Below are positions 1 through 12,539 of a stretch of DNA of 64,000 nt, in pieces. A program made the position numbers and the translations under genes. This DNA is from Anniella stebbinsi (Eukaryota > Chordata > Lepidosauria > Squamata > Anniellidae): assembly GCA_029215795.1 (NCBI GenBank), contig JARDYH010000004.1, positions 217,366,017 to 217,430,016 on the forward strand, read 5' to 3'. The notes under the pieces are model-generated. The model was not told the DNA's origin and did not search any database. It saw only the letters and a list, made by a program, of their open reading frames with translations. The first letter of the stretch is position 1. The number at the start of each line of letters is the position of its first letter.

Positions 1-84
1 TTGTACTTTACTGTTTAAAACATTTCTAATGCTGTTTTATTGGTATGTGTGTGTTTTTGATGATTACCTGCCTTAAGAGTCACA

Positions 85-88
<4 letters not shown>

Positions 89-122
<34 letters not shown>

Positions 123-175
123 TATTACACTTATATACCGCCCCATAGCCAAAACTCTCTGGGCGGTTGCAGATG
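89..175 (-). repeat. L2-like LINE 3' end with (TTA)n tail
   Basis: A (TTA)n run is followed by a sequence reading as the complement of the LINE 3' tail (cttatataccgccccatagcc, then ctctgggcgg). The same motif recurs next to AAT/TTA runs at 11651, 41680 and 60404, so it is a dispersed 3' end with a microsatellite tail, oriented to the minus strand. Confidence 0.55.
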
Positions 176-1200
176 TGGAAATGTGGAATATACATATTAA
201 TAAATAACAAATCTTATATTTTTTTCCTAGATAGCAATGATCCTAAGGAGCTACTTCATAGAAAGCTCCTTCTGCCAAGTGTTAAGCTTTGGCATGCAAA
301 ACCATGTTCACAGAAACTGTTTTCAGTTCATGGTTGCTGCACTTTTATGTCTGTATTTTTTCCACAAAACCCCAACACAAACCATTAGCAGCCAGGCATC
401 AGAGCCACTGGGAAAATTAGTATGCTTTCAGACAGACACCATGGCATCTGTCATTGGCTTCCTGCATGGGTCAGTTCGATTCTCTTGTGAAATAATCATG
501 CCAAGCACCACATCCCCAACTGTGGAATTGTTTTTACCTCTACTGTGTTTTATCAGGATCAGTTCATGTCTCACTATATCCCCTATCTCCCTCCATTGGT
601 GGCTGCAGCCTTTCCATTAGTTTGGAGGGGCCTGTTTTCAGATTCATGTTTATTGGTCCCAGGTGGTCCAGGTTAGCTGGCAAGTAACACCTAATTCTAA
701 GGTGACTGTCATTGGTCATGATGCTTAGAAGAGGACAATCATTGGACACAAGATTTGTGAACCTCCTTGCTGCAGCTAAAATCATACTGGCCTCACAGAT
801 CTTGGCATCTTCACCCAAAATGATGAAGCAAATATTAAAAGCATTTGAAATTGCAGAAACATGACAGATGTCATGCATCAAAGAAACCAAATTTCAGCAG
901 TGCCTACCTTACATTCCATATCAGGATCTATATTGTGCCTACAGCAAGAATGGATTGTCAGGTAATACATTTCAGTCTTTATATTTAAAATAATTGAGAG
1001 ACAGTTGCAACACCACTGGTGGCAACCAACAACCTACCATCATAGATCAATGGTCTCCACATACATCTACACAAGGATTGGATTGAAGGGGCGGGGGAGG
1101 ATATTGAAAAATAGTCATTCGTGCCTACATAGGAACTTTCCACTTTATCCGGTTAAAAAAAGGAGATATCTGTCAACTCCAAAGTGTCAATGTTTCAGCC

Positions 1201-1220
1201 GGGGGGGGGGGGGGGGGGGG
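1201..1220. repeat. 20-bp G homopolymer
   Basis: An uninterrupted run of G. Similar long G or C runs occur at 3722-3733, 34385-34397 and 46271-46290. Run lengths in an assembly are unreliable at such sites. Confidence 0.9.
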
Positions 1221-2694
1221 TAGAAAAAAGGAAAGAGAGGGATTAAATTGCCTTGGAAACAAGACATTTTTATTGGGAGTGTTCTCTTGCTAAAAAAAGC
1301 AGGGGGGGGGGAGAAATGAGCAAACAAGGATCAAGCAACTTCACACATTACATATATTTCTGTGTAGAATTTAACATGATTATCCTACCTGCAGTGGGAA
1401 ATTAGTGGGCCATGGCTTATCATCAAGCGTGTACGTTTATAAGGGGCAAAAAGCCTATATAGGAAACACCTCTATATATTTCTGATTTACAGGAGGCTGG
1501 AATGTAATGCTGTAGGCTGTTAAAAGTGTTTGCTGCTCAATTATCAGCCATTATCATGGGATGTACAGTTCTTGTTGGATGCAAGGATTGGTTTAAATCA
1601 AATATTTTTCAACAAGAGAAGAAATCCATTTAAATCACATTTATACTACACACACTTCCTAAAGAAGCAAGTGCATACTAGTTGGTTAATATAACCATGC
1701 AAACATGTTGATTTGCAACTAAGTGAAATGTACTGTTTTATCTAAGAGGGTACACCTAAACCATATTGGTGCAGATAGAGAGCAAAATCTTTACATACCT
1801 GAACAAGTAATGCTCAGAACTTGCCAGTAACAAAACCACACAATTAATGGACAGATAATTTATGTCCCTACTTGTGGGAGACAATGATGACTTCCCAGTA
1901 CCCCGCAGCATCAAATAATGAATACATAAAATATAGTACACCAAAATAATGACTGACCTCAGACGTAAGCAAAAATTTGGCATAGGCTGTTCTTCACATA
2001 AAAGACCTACCCAAATTTGATGCATTTCATAAGCTCGTCTGACTGTTAAATCATATTTGATAAAGACTTATGGGTTCAGTTTTAAAAGATACATGTAAAC
2101 TTTTTAGAACACACATATTCAGATTTTGTTTAAAACTTTTTTTAAAAAAACAGAAAAGCTTACTATAATTGATTTTTTTTCTCAAATCAGATTTAAAAAT
2201 ACTGTAGTTTCCTCTAGCTTGCAATAGTCAAATGTTTTGGGAAATCACCTGAAAATGATTGCAGTCATAATCACCACCTATCTTGTTTGAGACACAATGG
2301 CAGAAGAAGTCATTTTATCAAGTACTCAAATGCAAAAGAGGGTGTGAGGGGGAGACTAGGAGTGAGCATTGAAGCATTAAGATAGCTGAGGAAGCTTTTT
2401 GTCAGACTGCTTGCAAAAACAACCAGATCACTTCAAATTACCTGTCCCAAGCAACAAAACCTGCATTTTTGTAAGCATTTTGCCTTATGTACACGTTTTC
2501 CCAAGCATTTCCTCCTAATATAATGTTTTTGTACATTTTCACTAATTGTTATTATTATTATTACATGCTTGTTTTGAATGTGTTTTTTAATTGGAAAACT
2601 GCACTTTAGAATTTGGAAGAGTGCATCTATTGAAGTATAACTGTATTTTGGTTTGGAAAGTGCAAATAAGGAAAATTTACTTTAAAATGAGCAT

Positions 2695-3120
2695 GAGATC
2701 ATAAGGGTCTATCTAGTCCAGCATTCTGTTTATGCAGTGGTCACCCAGCTACCTGTGGGAAACTCATAAGTAGAAAATGAGTACAATATAGCACCCTCCT
2801 GCTTGTATTTCCCAGCGACTGATGGATATAGGCATACTGCCTCAGACACTAGAGATGGAATATAGCCATGAGGACTAGTAGCCACTGATGGACAAATTCA
2901 TGGGGAATGTGGCTAATACCCTTTTAAAGCCAGGTTGATGGTCAACACTGTATCTTGTGGTAGTGAATTCCATAGTTTAACAATGTGCTGTACCATGTAC
3001 CTCCTTTTATTTGTCCTGAATCTCCCACCAATCAGCTTCATGGGATAATCCAGCGTTCTAGTAGTATGAGAGAGGGCGAAAAATGTCTCCCTATCCACTT
3101 TCCCCACACCGTGCAAACTA
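2695..3120 (-). repeat. CR1-like LINE 3' end
   Basis: On the minus strand about 2913-3116 reads as the C-terminal end of a CR1-type ORF2 (block with RETFFALSHTTRT, then PMKLIGGRFRTNKRR, then IVKLWNSLPQD). It is followed toward lower coordinates by the 3' untranslated tail with the complement of 'gtctatctagtccagcattctg'. Matching plus-strand copies lie at 28215 and 38925. It is truncated at the 5' end, as is usual for CR1. Confidence 0.7.
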
Positions 3121-3740
3121 AACTAATTTCTCCCCTGTTCCCTGCAGCAAGATACTTCAAAATGATGGAGCACATGAGCTTAGGCATGGCTACAGCGTAC
3201 GCACTGAAAGCAAACTGGTGCTTTGTTTCAAGATGACTCAGAGGCGTTCCATACCTTGATATTGTTTTGATTATATAATAGCAGTAGAACAGGGAATTCA
3301 GTGTTGCCAAGACGAGCGCAGCAGGAAAAAGAGCACCCTATGCCTAACGAGCCAAACCGCCTACTTCTAAGAACAACAAATGACTGGTTCACAGCTTGGA
3401 GACAGGCAAAAAAAATGCTATTTCATAGAACTGTCTCTAGCAGCGTAAAGCAGCACGCCAACCAAACCGATATTACAATTTAGCAATGCAGTTAGAGCAG
3501 AGGTGTAAAACGCCATCACTCGAAAGTTCATATGAGTGTATACAATCAGCAGGATCGCGTGATCAAGCCTTCCTCAGATATAGGTCTGAATGCTCCCTGC
3601 ACATAGAATAGGAACCCTCAAAGAAAAAAGGTTAAGCTAATCCCCTACACACACAACTTTCCAATTTGTGCTGCAAAAAAAATTTTTTTTTTAAAGGTAC
3701 AATCCCATGCATGTTTAGACTGGGGGGGGGGGGAAATCTG

Positions 3741-3795
3741 ACAACTCCCAGCATGCCCCAGCCACTATAGCTAGCTGGGGCATGCTGGGAGTTGT
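3741..3795. repeat. Perfect hairpin of a palindromic MITE
   Basis: Bases 3741-3762 are exactly complementary to 3774-3795 (22-bp stem, 11-nt loop). The motif 'ctcccagcatgc' recurs in the palindrome at 10904-10995, so this is a fragment of a palindromic MITE family. Confidence 0.75.
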
Positions 3796-4749
3796 ATGCC
3801 TATCTAACCATGCCCTTAAATGAAGAAGGCATACAACTCCCCACATCCCATCCTGAAGTAGCACAGTCCAGTGAGAGCTTTACCTCAGAACTTTGCTCAC
3901 AGGCAGCCTGTTTGTATAGGCAAATTAGGCAGTCACCTAGGGCGCCAAGTTAAGTAGGGCACCAAATTTGAGGGGGGGGATACATTTTAAAAACAAAAAC
4001 AAATAAAAATGAAAATTTTGTGTCTCTATTATCTTATTTCGAAAACACTGGTCAGACGGATGGACAAAACAAATAATTATGACTTTGTTTCAATAAATAT
4101 ACTTTAAAAACATTAAACAGAAAATAGGGCCAAAATGTTTCCCGGTTTATCCAAAGCCTCAGCTTAGACCTGGGCTTGGGGGTGGGGGCACCAACTGCAT
4201 GGTTCGCTTAGGCCACCAGATGCTGGCAGTTAGTCTAAGGCCACCGCTGGCTCTGCTGAGTACATAAATTGTGCTTTAAATGTTGTTGCCTTCGAACAAT
4301 GTACCCTGCTGTGTGCTAAACTGGCAGCTAAACATCTGGCGCTGGCTCGTTAAAGAATGGCGGACAACTCCCAGGTCGTGGGCCATAATGGCATGGCAAA
4401 ATGTTTGCTCGGGTTTCTCTTGTAGGGAAAAAGCAAGCAATGCGCGTTTCAAATAAATGTTCTTGTATGGCTAGTACATCATGCGCATTCAAGAAAGGGA
4501 AAATACACACTGCCAGTTTACCTCTCTCCATAGCTGTGTAACAGGCGATGAAGACTTTACTACAAAAACACCAACCCATGAGCAAGCCACTTTGTTCCAG
4601 ATGTCTGAAACCAGTCGGCAAGGACAGACAACCTGGCGCCCTCCAGATGTTTTAGAGTACAACTCCATCAGCCTGAGCCCACAATGCCAATGTTAAGGGA
4701 TTATGGGAGTTGTAGTCAAAACATAAGGAGGGAACCAAGTTAACATAAT

Positions 4750-5075
4750 ATATGAAGAGCCATGCTGTATCAGACCAAGGGTCCATCTAGTCCAGCATTC
4801 TGTTCACACAGTGGCCAACCAATTGCCTGTGGGAAGTCCACAAGCAGGACATGAATGCAATAGGGCCTTCCTGTTCAGGTTCTCTAGCAAGTGGTGTATA
4901 TATGCATGCTGCTTTGATCCTGGAGGCAGCACATAGTCATCAGGACTAGTAGCCATTGATAGCCTTGTCCCCATGCATTGTCCAATCCCCTTTTAAAGCC
5001 AACCAAATTGGTGAACACCACTGCATCCTGTGGTACAAATGCAATAGTTTAACTATGCACCGTATGGAGTAAATA
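4750..5075 (-). repeat. CR1-like LINE 3' untranslated end
   Basis: It contains the motif 'agccatgctgtatcagacc', then 'ccatctagtccagcattctg' and the following tail, the complement of the CR1-like 3' end seen on the plus strand at 28500-28640 and 39030-39172. No coding part is left. Confidence 0.65.
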
Positions 5076-5129
5076 ATAATAATAACAACAGCATTTCGAC
5101 CCTATTATTAACAGCAACTGGCAACGCCT

Positions 5130-5560
5130 GGTCACTTACACCACAATCCTAAAGAGAGAGCTCAATTCAAAGAACTGGGCATGTTTAGCATGGAGAAGAT
5201 TGAGGGGAGACATGACCGCACTCTTCAAATACTCGAAAGGTTGTCACACAGAGGAGGGCCAGGAGCTCTTCTCGATCATCCCAAAGTGCAGGACACAGAA
5301 TAAAGGGCTCAAGTTACAGGAAGCCAGATTCCAGCTGGACATCAGGAAAAACTTTAACCGTTAGAGCAGTATGACAATGGAATCAATGACCTAGGAAGGT
5401 TGTGGGCTCTCCCACAATAGAGGCATTCAAGATGCAGCTGGACAACCATCTGTCAGGTATGCTTTAAGATGGACTCCTGCATGGAGCAGGGGGTTAGACT
5501 CAAGGGACTTATAGGCCCCTTCCAACTCTACTATTCTATGATTGACTGATTGATTAATTG
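5130..5560 (+). repeat. CR1 LINE 3' end, second subfamily
   Basis: This reads as the degraded C-terminus of a CR1 ORF2 (MEKIEGRHDRTLQILE, then RGGPGALLDH). It is followed by the typical CR1 ending 'ccccttccaactctactat' and an 'attctatgattga' microsatellite-like tail. Stops interrupt it. The same terminal motif returns at 56470-56545 and about 26115-26155. Confidence 0.75.
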
Positions 5561-5877
5561 ATTTACAAGATTTATATATCACTCTACATCCAATAAAAAG
5601 GGAGAAATAAATAAATAATATAGAAATAAAATCTTTACAATCAGTTTGTGCCAATAAAACTGTCACTGGTTAGTCAGGGGAAGCTTGTTTAAATAAAAAC
5701 ATGTCTTCAGCAGGCACCAAAAATGAAACTATGTTGGTGCCTGCTGCCTGACATTAACAAACAGGGAGTTCCATAGAGAAGGATCCAATACACTGACGGT
5801 TCTACTCCAAGGGGATATCAAACAGTCTGCAGATGACCTCAGTACCCAAACAGAAACGGTGCTCTCTCAAATATTGG

Positions 5878-6066
5878 GCCCATTCAGACAACACGCTACA
5901 CCATGGTTAGGCCACTAACCCTTTTGCAGCAAATGGTTAGTGAGCGTGGCTAAACTGTGGTTATGTAGCCTTCATGGTTAGGAATGGTTCACACGACATA
6001 CTAAGCCATAATGTTTTGCTCAAAATGCTTCACCACCGTGGCTTAGTGTGTCATCTGAACAGGGTC
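5878..6066. mobile_element. MITE of the 'TTCGGACGACAC' family, diverged copy
   Basis: The left end 'cccattcagacaacac' and right end 'gtgtcatctgaacaggg' are inverted copies enclosing AT-poor filler with 'ccatggttag' motifs. Related copies are at 34353, 37844, 47931 and 52513. Confidence 0.5.
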
Positions 6067-6624
6067 ATCTTGGTCCCAAGTTTCTTAGGGTTTTATACAC
6101 CAATAACAAAACAGAACTTCCTTCCATTAAGCATGCCTTAGGTTCACAGTATTCAGATATGACTAGGTCCGTCACTATCAGACGGTGAGGAGTTCCAGGT
6201 GGCATGAACAGCTGAATATTTTTCACCATGCTTGTTTCATGACAAGGCCTTTGGGTCTGGCAATGTCATAGTATTGGCAACTGTAGTATGGTTATCACAA
6301 GATTGCCCTTGATAGCTGTCCAGGTGGGTGCAGAATAAAGCCACTGGAGTAATTCTTTGGAAACTTAAATGCAAAATCGAGTGAATTAAATGTGGTGTTT
6401 TGTTATACTGATGAAATGCCACGGCCTGCAAGGCTAACTTTGCACAGCAGAATACAGATACAACTCCAAGTATGCAATCCTATGCATGTCAACTGAGAAA
6501 CCCCATTGTGTTAAATGACACATTCTCTCATGAAAGTGTGTATAGGATTGCAGCCTGTGTCTATACCAGCAAAGACAAAAAGGGGGGTAATCACTTGCCT
6601 GCTAAATTAGGACTTTGCTGCAGG

Positions 6625-6723
6625 AACATAATGATAATGATAATAATAATGATAATAATAAATTTATTTCTTACCCACCTCTCCCTCTGGATCGAGGCGA
6701 GGTACAACAACAAATACAAAACA

Positions 6724-6763
<40 letters not shown>

Positions 6764-7180
6764 GCATATCAAATGAATACATTATTAAAAGACATCTTAA
6801 AATTCAACTGGGTAGGCCTACTGGAACAGATCAGTCTTTATGGCTTTCTTTAATTCCGGGAGACTGTTAAGTTGACGAATCTCTCCTGGCAGGCCATTCC
6901 ACAATCTGGGAGTGGCAGAAGAAAAGGTCCTCCGGGTAACAGTTGTCAGCCTAGTTTTTGCTGACTGTAGTAAATTCTTCCCAGAGGACCTGAATGTGTG
7001 GGGCGGATTGTACGGGAGAAGGCAATTCCGCAGGTAACTTGGACCCAAACCATGTAGGGCTTTAAAAGTAATAACCAACACTTTATACTTCGCCCGGAAA
7101 CTAATTGGCAGCCAGTGGAGTGATTTTAAAGCTGGTGTAAAATGGTCACCCCTAGGTGTGACTCTGATCCTAAGGCAACT
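6625..7180 (-). repeat. L2-like LINE fragment with (ATA)n and (AT)n tracts
   Basis: On the minus strand 6818-7081 encodes an L2-type reverse-transcriptase C-terminus (FKALHGLGPSYLRN, then RTFSSATPRLWNGLPGEIR, then ELKKAIKTDLF). The 3' tail runs toward lower coordinates through a dinucleotide (AT)n tract at 6724-6757 into a (TAATAATGA)n tract near 6632-6662. Confidence 0.75.
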
Positions 7181-10099
7181 GAATCACAAACTTCCTTCAG
7201 GCAAAGGGCAATAAGTAACATTCATTCTTTCTTCCTACAGTCTACAATTCGAACCTACTTCAGATAAGAAAAGATATTGCTGTGTTCTGCTATTCCCTAA
7301 ATTAGTAATTGGAATCCGAAAGGTAAATCTTTATGACCACCTGCAAACTTAAGATAGCATCTGACTGGAGGTTTCTTTGGGGCGTCTGTACACCTGTTTC
7401 TGTTGTCCCAACAAGCAAGATTCATTAATAGCCAGTTGCAAGTTTAAAATAAACCTAGATACCATAACTACCATCCTGATGATGAAATGTAAGCAGGGTG
7501 ATTTAAGAGGGCAATGATTTCGCCCTTGAATGGCTAATTGGAGTATCAAGTTTCAAGCTCTCTGAAGACCACCCATACTCCATAGAAGGTGGATGTCAAC
7601 TAGGTTGAGAACAGTCGACAGTAGACTATGTGGGGTTGATGGGAGTCCAGCAACTGAATTTACCATCCCAACACTGTGGTGTGTTTTGTCAAGGCAAAAG
7701 AAAACTACTTCAATGGAAGAGTCTAGATTTCTCATTTAAATGTTAACACTGTTTTCTTGGCAAGGTTTTTTTTTATTATTATTGTTGGCTCCATGAATAG
7801 TTTTGCTGTAAACCTGTTTTCTCCTCTTGGCCTGGCTCTGTCGTTCATCACCAGCATAAATAATACTTTTATAGCATTCAAAATACCACGTATCATCTCA
7901 GCAATCCTTCCGTGTAAGGCAAGACACCATGAACCCCATATTATTGCATAATTCGCCAAAAGCCACTTGATGAGTACAAGGCAGAGAACATAAATTTGCA
8001 CTGGGGACTTCACTGCTCAGAATAAGAATACAGGAATCTGCTTTATTCCACCTAGCCCAATTTTCTGTATTCCAGGTGCAGGCTCCCTTTTGGGCGCATC
8101 TGGAAATGTAAGCAACTGTTCCAGGCACAAGCATAAAATGTCTGCCATAGGTGGGCATGGCTGCTCACAAAGGACAAGTAACCTGCCCCAGACATATTCA
8201 TGGGAAATCAAGACAGCAGCAACTAGAAGCTCCCACTTTACTTTAAAGCAATCTCAGCTGTCAGTAAGAAAACATTAAAATATTTTCAAAATAAAAATTG
8301 GGAGGAGCAGGTTGACCCAACTGGCACCAAAGAGGTGTCTGAGGGCACATTGGTGCCTGCAGCCACTGCATTACCTACCTCTGATGTAATCTGACTGGCA
8401 GCATCTTCTCCTGGATCACAGGCAGGGAATCTTTCCTATCAACTGCTACCCAATTCTTTTTTTCTTTCTACAGGAGATGCCCAGGGATTATGCCTGGGAC
8501 TTTCTGATTGCAAAGCATGTACTCAGCTGCTGAACTATGGTCATTCTCCAACCTTATGCACTATTCTGCATCAGTTCTAATTTGAACAGCCTTATAAATA
8601 AACCCACAAAAGTTACTAGCCTACAAAAAAGAATTAATATCCAAAAAAGGACCAAAAGCTGCATTTCTATCCTCTAGCAGTATGTTGGAACATTTCCATC
8701 TCTGCCTACACATTCACCTGTGTGGAATTCCATGCAATTCCCCATTGTCTATAGCTACCAGGCTAGCATTTATTCACAAGCCTGCATTTGCAATAGTGCA
8801 AGAAATCACTGTATGTTCAAACACTGATTCTTATTTTGGGTTAAATTAAAAACTCATCCAGTTTGTTTTAAGACACCCCTAGATGGGGCTTATTTTTAAA
8901 GTCCCAATTAGGAGGGTCGTGTTATTTGTGACAGTCTTACCTTTTAAATAACTTTCTCCAGTTCTAGTGCAAGAGATGTGGAAGGAGAAGTAACGTAAGA
9001 CCCACCATGATGCAACTCTTAAAAAAGCAACCAAAACAGAATATGCATGGAACAGAGATACACTAGAGAAGGATGCCTCGCAGACGCTCTATATTACAGC
9101 AAATGATTTGTGTATTTAATTACTTATTTCCAATATTTCTAATCCCACCTTTCAGGGCCAGCCCTCCCAAGTCAGCTCATATATTTAATTAAAAACATAG
9201 AACTAGAATAATCTCATTACAATTATAAAGCTAGAACAGCAGCCTCGAAATGCTATAAAGCAGATTTTAAAACAGAACATCCAGCATGGCTAGCTAGGGA
9301 ATCTTGATAGTTGTAGAGCTTTTCTCTAAGCATGCAAAGGCTTGTACCCTTAAAGGGAGATATGTGCAACCCAACATCTTAAGTAAAATAAAATCTAAAG
9401 AAACAGGATTTCAGGGCCCATTTAAAAGCAAATGCGGATGAAGCCCTGCGGATGGAATTCTGCAAATATGGGGCCACCACCATCAAGACGTCCCTCCCTA
9501 GTGCCCATTAATGTCAAAGAACTTGACGGTGGGCCTGCAAAAATGAAGGCCCTCCAGGTTTATTTTATTTAAGGTATTTTAGGCCACCTTTCCCTCAAAA
9601 GGAAACGATCCACAAGGCAGCTTACCAACATTTTAAAATAAATAAATAAATAAATAGTAATACTAGTGTTCTGCAGTGGGGAGGTGGGAGTGTGTTAAGA
9701 AACAAATAGATCCGCGGAACACAGCGCAGACAGCCTCTTCTTACTCGACTCTCTCCATCCTAGGGTAGGTTTTTGGAAATGAATGACAGCAGCTACAACG
9801 AATTGCTTCGCTCCCCGGCCGAATTGAATCTCTTAGGATTTCATGGGGGAGATTGCTAGGGGGCCACCACTGTGCACTCCCAAAACCTTTGCAGGCCCCC
9901 CTTCCTCTCCCCTCCAGAAACCGAATAGCCACTGACATGCAAAGCATCCGGGTGGAGACACAGCGAGAGAGAGTCTCACGCCCGCCATATGATTCAGACC
10001 GCTGAATCATGCAGGGAAGGTCAGCGGGTTATGGTGGCAAGAAGCACCGCCAGAAAGAGCTGCCAACAAAGCATACCTTTGGTACCAAGAGGCGGGCAG

Positions 10100-10800
10100 G
10101 GCTTGAAGAGGTTGGCGGGGAGGAGGGAGGAAGGAAGGGAGGGAGGGAGAGAGATTGACGCCCCTCTCCCCGACTCTGGGCGCAGAGGGCTGCTCCCGCC
10201 TGCGCTGCCCCCCCCCTCCTCCCACGACCCTCTGCGCACCCCGACTCACCTCCAAGGTCTTCACCAGGACTTTGAGGTACAGCTCCGAGATCCCCAAGGA
10301 CACGCCGAAGATGGACGGCACCACGATCAACAGGAACGCCAGGGCGAACCAGCAGCTCAGGAGCCGCAGCGCGACAGCCAAGAGCTCCTCCATGGCGGCG
10401 GAGGGGACGGAGCTGCGGGTCCAAGCCCCCCGGCCGACGTGCCAATGCAGCAGCCCCGGCAGGGGAAAAGCCCCTCCGCGCGAGCCGGCTGCTGGAGGAG
10501 GAGGAGGAGGAGACGGACTGCGCGAAGCCGCCTCGGATACAGCCTCTTTCTTCCTCCCTCGCTTGGCTCTCCACCCACTTAACTCCTTCTCTCCCACAAG
10601 CTCGTCCAATTGAAGCCGTCGTGCTGCTGCAGCTGCTGGTTTTCCGCTCGGCCAACCGAGCTGGGACCTGGGCCGAGACGGAGGGAGGAGCGTGGTGCCC
10701 CTTACCCGCAAAATGCCTGCCCTTCGCCTTTGCAGGGGGATGCGCAAGGGGCACCCCCCTGCAAAGGTTCCTTGGGGCTCGCCAGGAAAGCGCACCTGCC
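10100..10800 (-). promoter_or_regulatory. GPAT3: CpG-rich promoter block of GPAT3
   Basis: This is a strongly CpG- and GC-rich segment standing out from AT-rich surroundings, with the GPAT3 start codon in its middle. It includes a (GGGA)n purine run at about 10125-10152 and GGA repeats at 10494-10512. No TATA box is obvious upstream of the start on the minus strand. Promoter function is inferred from composition and position; the exact transcription start cannot be seen. Confidence 0.65.
10250..10393 (-). CDS. GPAT3: GPAT3 first coding exon (partial gene)
   Basis: Glycerol-3-phosphate acyltransferase 3 is an endoplasmic-reticulum enzyme that acylates glycerol-3-phosphate at sn-1 in triacylglycerol synthesis. 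The minus strand opens with ATG at 10393-10391 and reads 48 codons to a canonical donor (GTGAGT) after 10250, phase 0. The product begins MEELLAVALRLLSCW and continues with SIFGVSLGISELYLK and VLVKTLE, which matches the conserved N-terminus of vertebrate GPAT3 (human has VFGVSLGISEIYMKILVKTLE at the same place). Residues about 11-31 form one hydrophobic segment, fitting the known N-terminal ER membrane anchor. The catalytic acyltransferase motifs are in later exons that are not in this window. The gene points away from ABRAXAS1, as in human. Confidence 0.92.
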
Positions 10801-10854
10801 CGCCCCTTGCATTATGCGCTCACGGCTGCGTTGTGATCTCAGGATGACCGGGGC

Positions 10855-10879
10855 GTGTGTGTGTGTGTGTGTGTGTGTG
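10855..10879 (+). repeat. (GT)n microsatellite
   Basis: About 12 GT dinucleotides. Other GT runs are at 16145-16161, 29918-29948, 31139-31150 and 36727-36744. Confidence 0.9.
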
Positions 10880-10903
10880 GAAGCAGCCTCCCCCAACCCG
10901 AGG

Positions 10904-10995
10904 CCCTCCAGATGTGTTGGACTGCAACTCCCAGCATGCACCAGCCACTCATGGCTGGTGCATGCTGGGAGTTACAGTCCAGCACATCTGGAGGG
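10904..10995. mobile_element. 92-bp almost perfect palindromic MITE
   Basis: The two halves, each starting CCCTCCAGATGTG from the outside, are reverse complements with about two mismatches and a few-base centre. It shares 'ctcccagcatgc' with the hairpin at 3741. The same 'ccctccagatg' terminus is seen in diverged form near 4638 and 45523. Confidence 0.75.
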
Positions 10996-11644
10996 CGCAG
11001 GATGGAAGAGCAGGGTAGGCTCAAGACATTTTGCTGTCTACGGCAAAACGCAAGATGGCAGTGGGATTTTTTTGTTTGTTTCCTTCAAAAATATTAGGGA
11101 TGGGGACAGCATCCTTTACTTAGGAGGTGCAGGGTTGGTCACGTGGCACACACATCCCTGGCCTCCCAACACCAGTGGAGATTGGTGGCTCCGATGTCAG
11201 TAGGGTGCTGAATCCACTCTGGGTTGCAGTCAGAACCTGTCAGTATTCTAAGGGAGATATCCACGGGCTCCTGGAAAGCTCTTTTAGAGTTCTGACAGAA
11301 ATTTGGAGTGGATTCACCGCCCCACTGACTTCGGAGCCACCAGCCTCCACTGTCCAGCTCCTTGCTACCGCCTCTCAGTATCTGCCTGCCTGAAGGCCTG
11401 GCTATTGCTTAGTCGTTGCTCTGTATTCCTGCAAGCTCCTTTTCAAATGCCAATAACTGAACAAAGCAACATCAGAAGAGTTGGTTAGATGTGATGAAGC
11501 CAAAGATTCACACACACACAAATTCTCTTACACATGCCACGTTTCTACCACAAAGTGGAATTCAAGGCAGCTTAACAAGAAATAATGATAACAAATCCCC
11601 CCAAAATGCAATAATGTCAATAAAAATGAACAAAAGGCAGCTGT

Positions 11645-11651
11645 CAGATGA

Positions 11652-11687
<36 letters not shown>

Positions 11688-12000
11688 TATTCCATTTATA
11701 TACTACCCCATAGCCGAAGCTCTCTGGGCAGTTTACAAAAATTAAAAACATTGAGCATTGAAAAAAACGACATACAAAATTTTAAACCATAAAAAGCATT
11801 CAAACATGTTATAAATACTATATCATTTAAAAACAACTATTCTGGGTCAAACCACAACCACCACAACAAAACCCTCAACATACGCTGTTAAATGCCTGGG
11901 AGAAGAGGAAAGTCTTGACCTGGTGCTGAAAAGATAACAATGTTGGCGCCAGGTGAGCAAAACAAGTTCTGACAATTCCAGCACCTGTCAAACAAAGAAA
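11645..12000 (-). repeat. L2-like LINE 3' region with (TTA)n tail
   Basis: A (TTA)n tract at 11651-11687 is followed by the complement of the LINE 3' tail ('atatactaccccatagccgaagctctctgggcag'-like). The rest is non-coding and decayed. Confidence 0.55.
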
Positions 12001-12009
12001 AAAACAACA

Positions 12010-12200
12010 GACTAATAGTGCAATCCTATGAGTTTATTCAGATGTAAACCCCGCTTTATTCAATGGGGCTTACTCACTAGTAAATGTGTTTGAGATTGCA
12101 GCCTGAGAGCACAATCTTATTCATGGCTACTCAGAAATAAGTCCTACTGAGTTCAAAGGGGCTTACTCCCAGGCAAATAGCTATAAGATTGCATCCTAAA
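12010..12200. repeat. Short dispersed repeat with 'actcccaggcaaat..gattgcatcc' motif
   Basis: Two adjacent copies of a short repeat containing 'ggggcttact' and 'agattgca(g/t)cc' endings. Further copies are at about 12810-12870, 30395-30455, 30950-31030, 35040-35130, 43660-43770, 44380-44465 and 52325-52370. I recognise it as a common squamate interspersed repeat but cannot name its family. Confidence 0.5.
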
Positions 12201-12356
12201 TAAACTAATGCAACCACAGTAAAAAAAAAAAATTGGACTGGAGGAGTCACTGCATCACTCACCACACCACAAACAATCTCTTAACAGGAGCGCATGACAG
12301 TCACGCAAGCACATGCCACAGCCCATTCACAACAACAAGGAGTCAGCCACCTTGGC

Positions 12357-12450
12357 GAGGAGCTATAGCTGACTGGCAGAGCATGCTCAGTGCAATCAAA
12401 AGGTCCCAGGTTCAATTTCTGGCATTTCCAGTTAAAAGAATCGGGTACAC
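12357..12450 (+). repeat. tRNA-derived SINE fragment
   Basis: It contains 'ctatagctgactggcagagcatg' (A-box position) and 'ggtcccaggttcaatttctgg' (B-box position), collinear with the better preserved SINE at 32993-33185. It is decayed. Confidence 0.6.
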
Positions 12451-12539
12451 TTTTGGAAATGCATTTTTAAAGTATGGAGTTTTCTCAGTGTTTGACTTCA
12501 AGAGAAGCCCAATTTAAGCGAACTTGAGGTACTATTTGA

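Larger units (their letters stand above)
1..10249. other. Probable GPAT3 intron 1, repeat-rich, no further coding exon seen
   Basis: This stretch lies 3' of the GPAT3 first coding exon in the minus-strand sense. I looked on the minus strand for the next part of the protein (the segment after residue 48, then the acyltransferase motifs H-x4-D and FPEGT) and found none, so the rest of GPAT3 should lie beyond base 1. The stretch holds LINE fragments, hairpins, MITEs and microsatellites listed separately. The remaining parts, including about 300-1200, 1250-2690, 7200-9540 and 9660-10000, show only short shadow reading frames and low-complexity runs. That it is intronic is inference. Confidence 0.6.

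Noticed and set aside
564..890. Minus-strand 108-codon frame as a GPAT3 exon
   Set aside because: No similarity to GPAT3, no splice sites in phase, and no recognised domain.
10007..10795. Minus-strand 262-codon open frame through the GPAT3 promoter region
   Set aside because: Only the 48 codons from 10393 to 10250 match GPAT3 and end at a splice donor. The extensions on both sides are GC-rich read-through without similarity.
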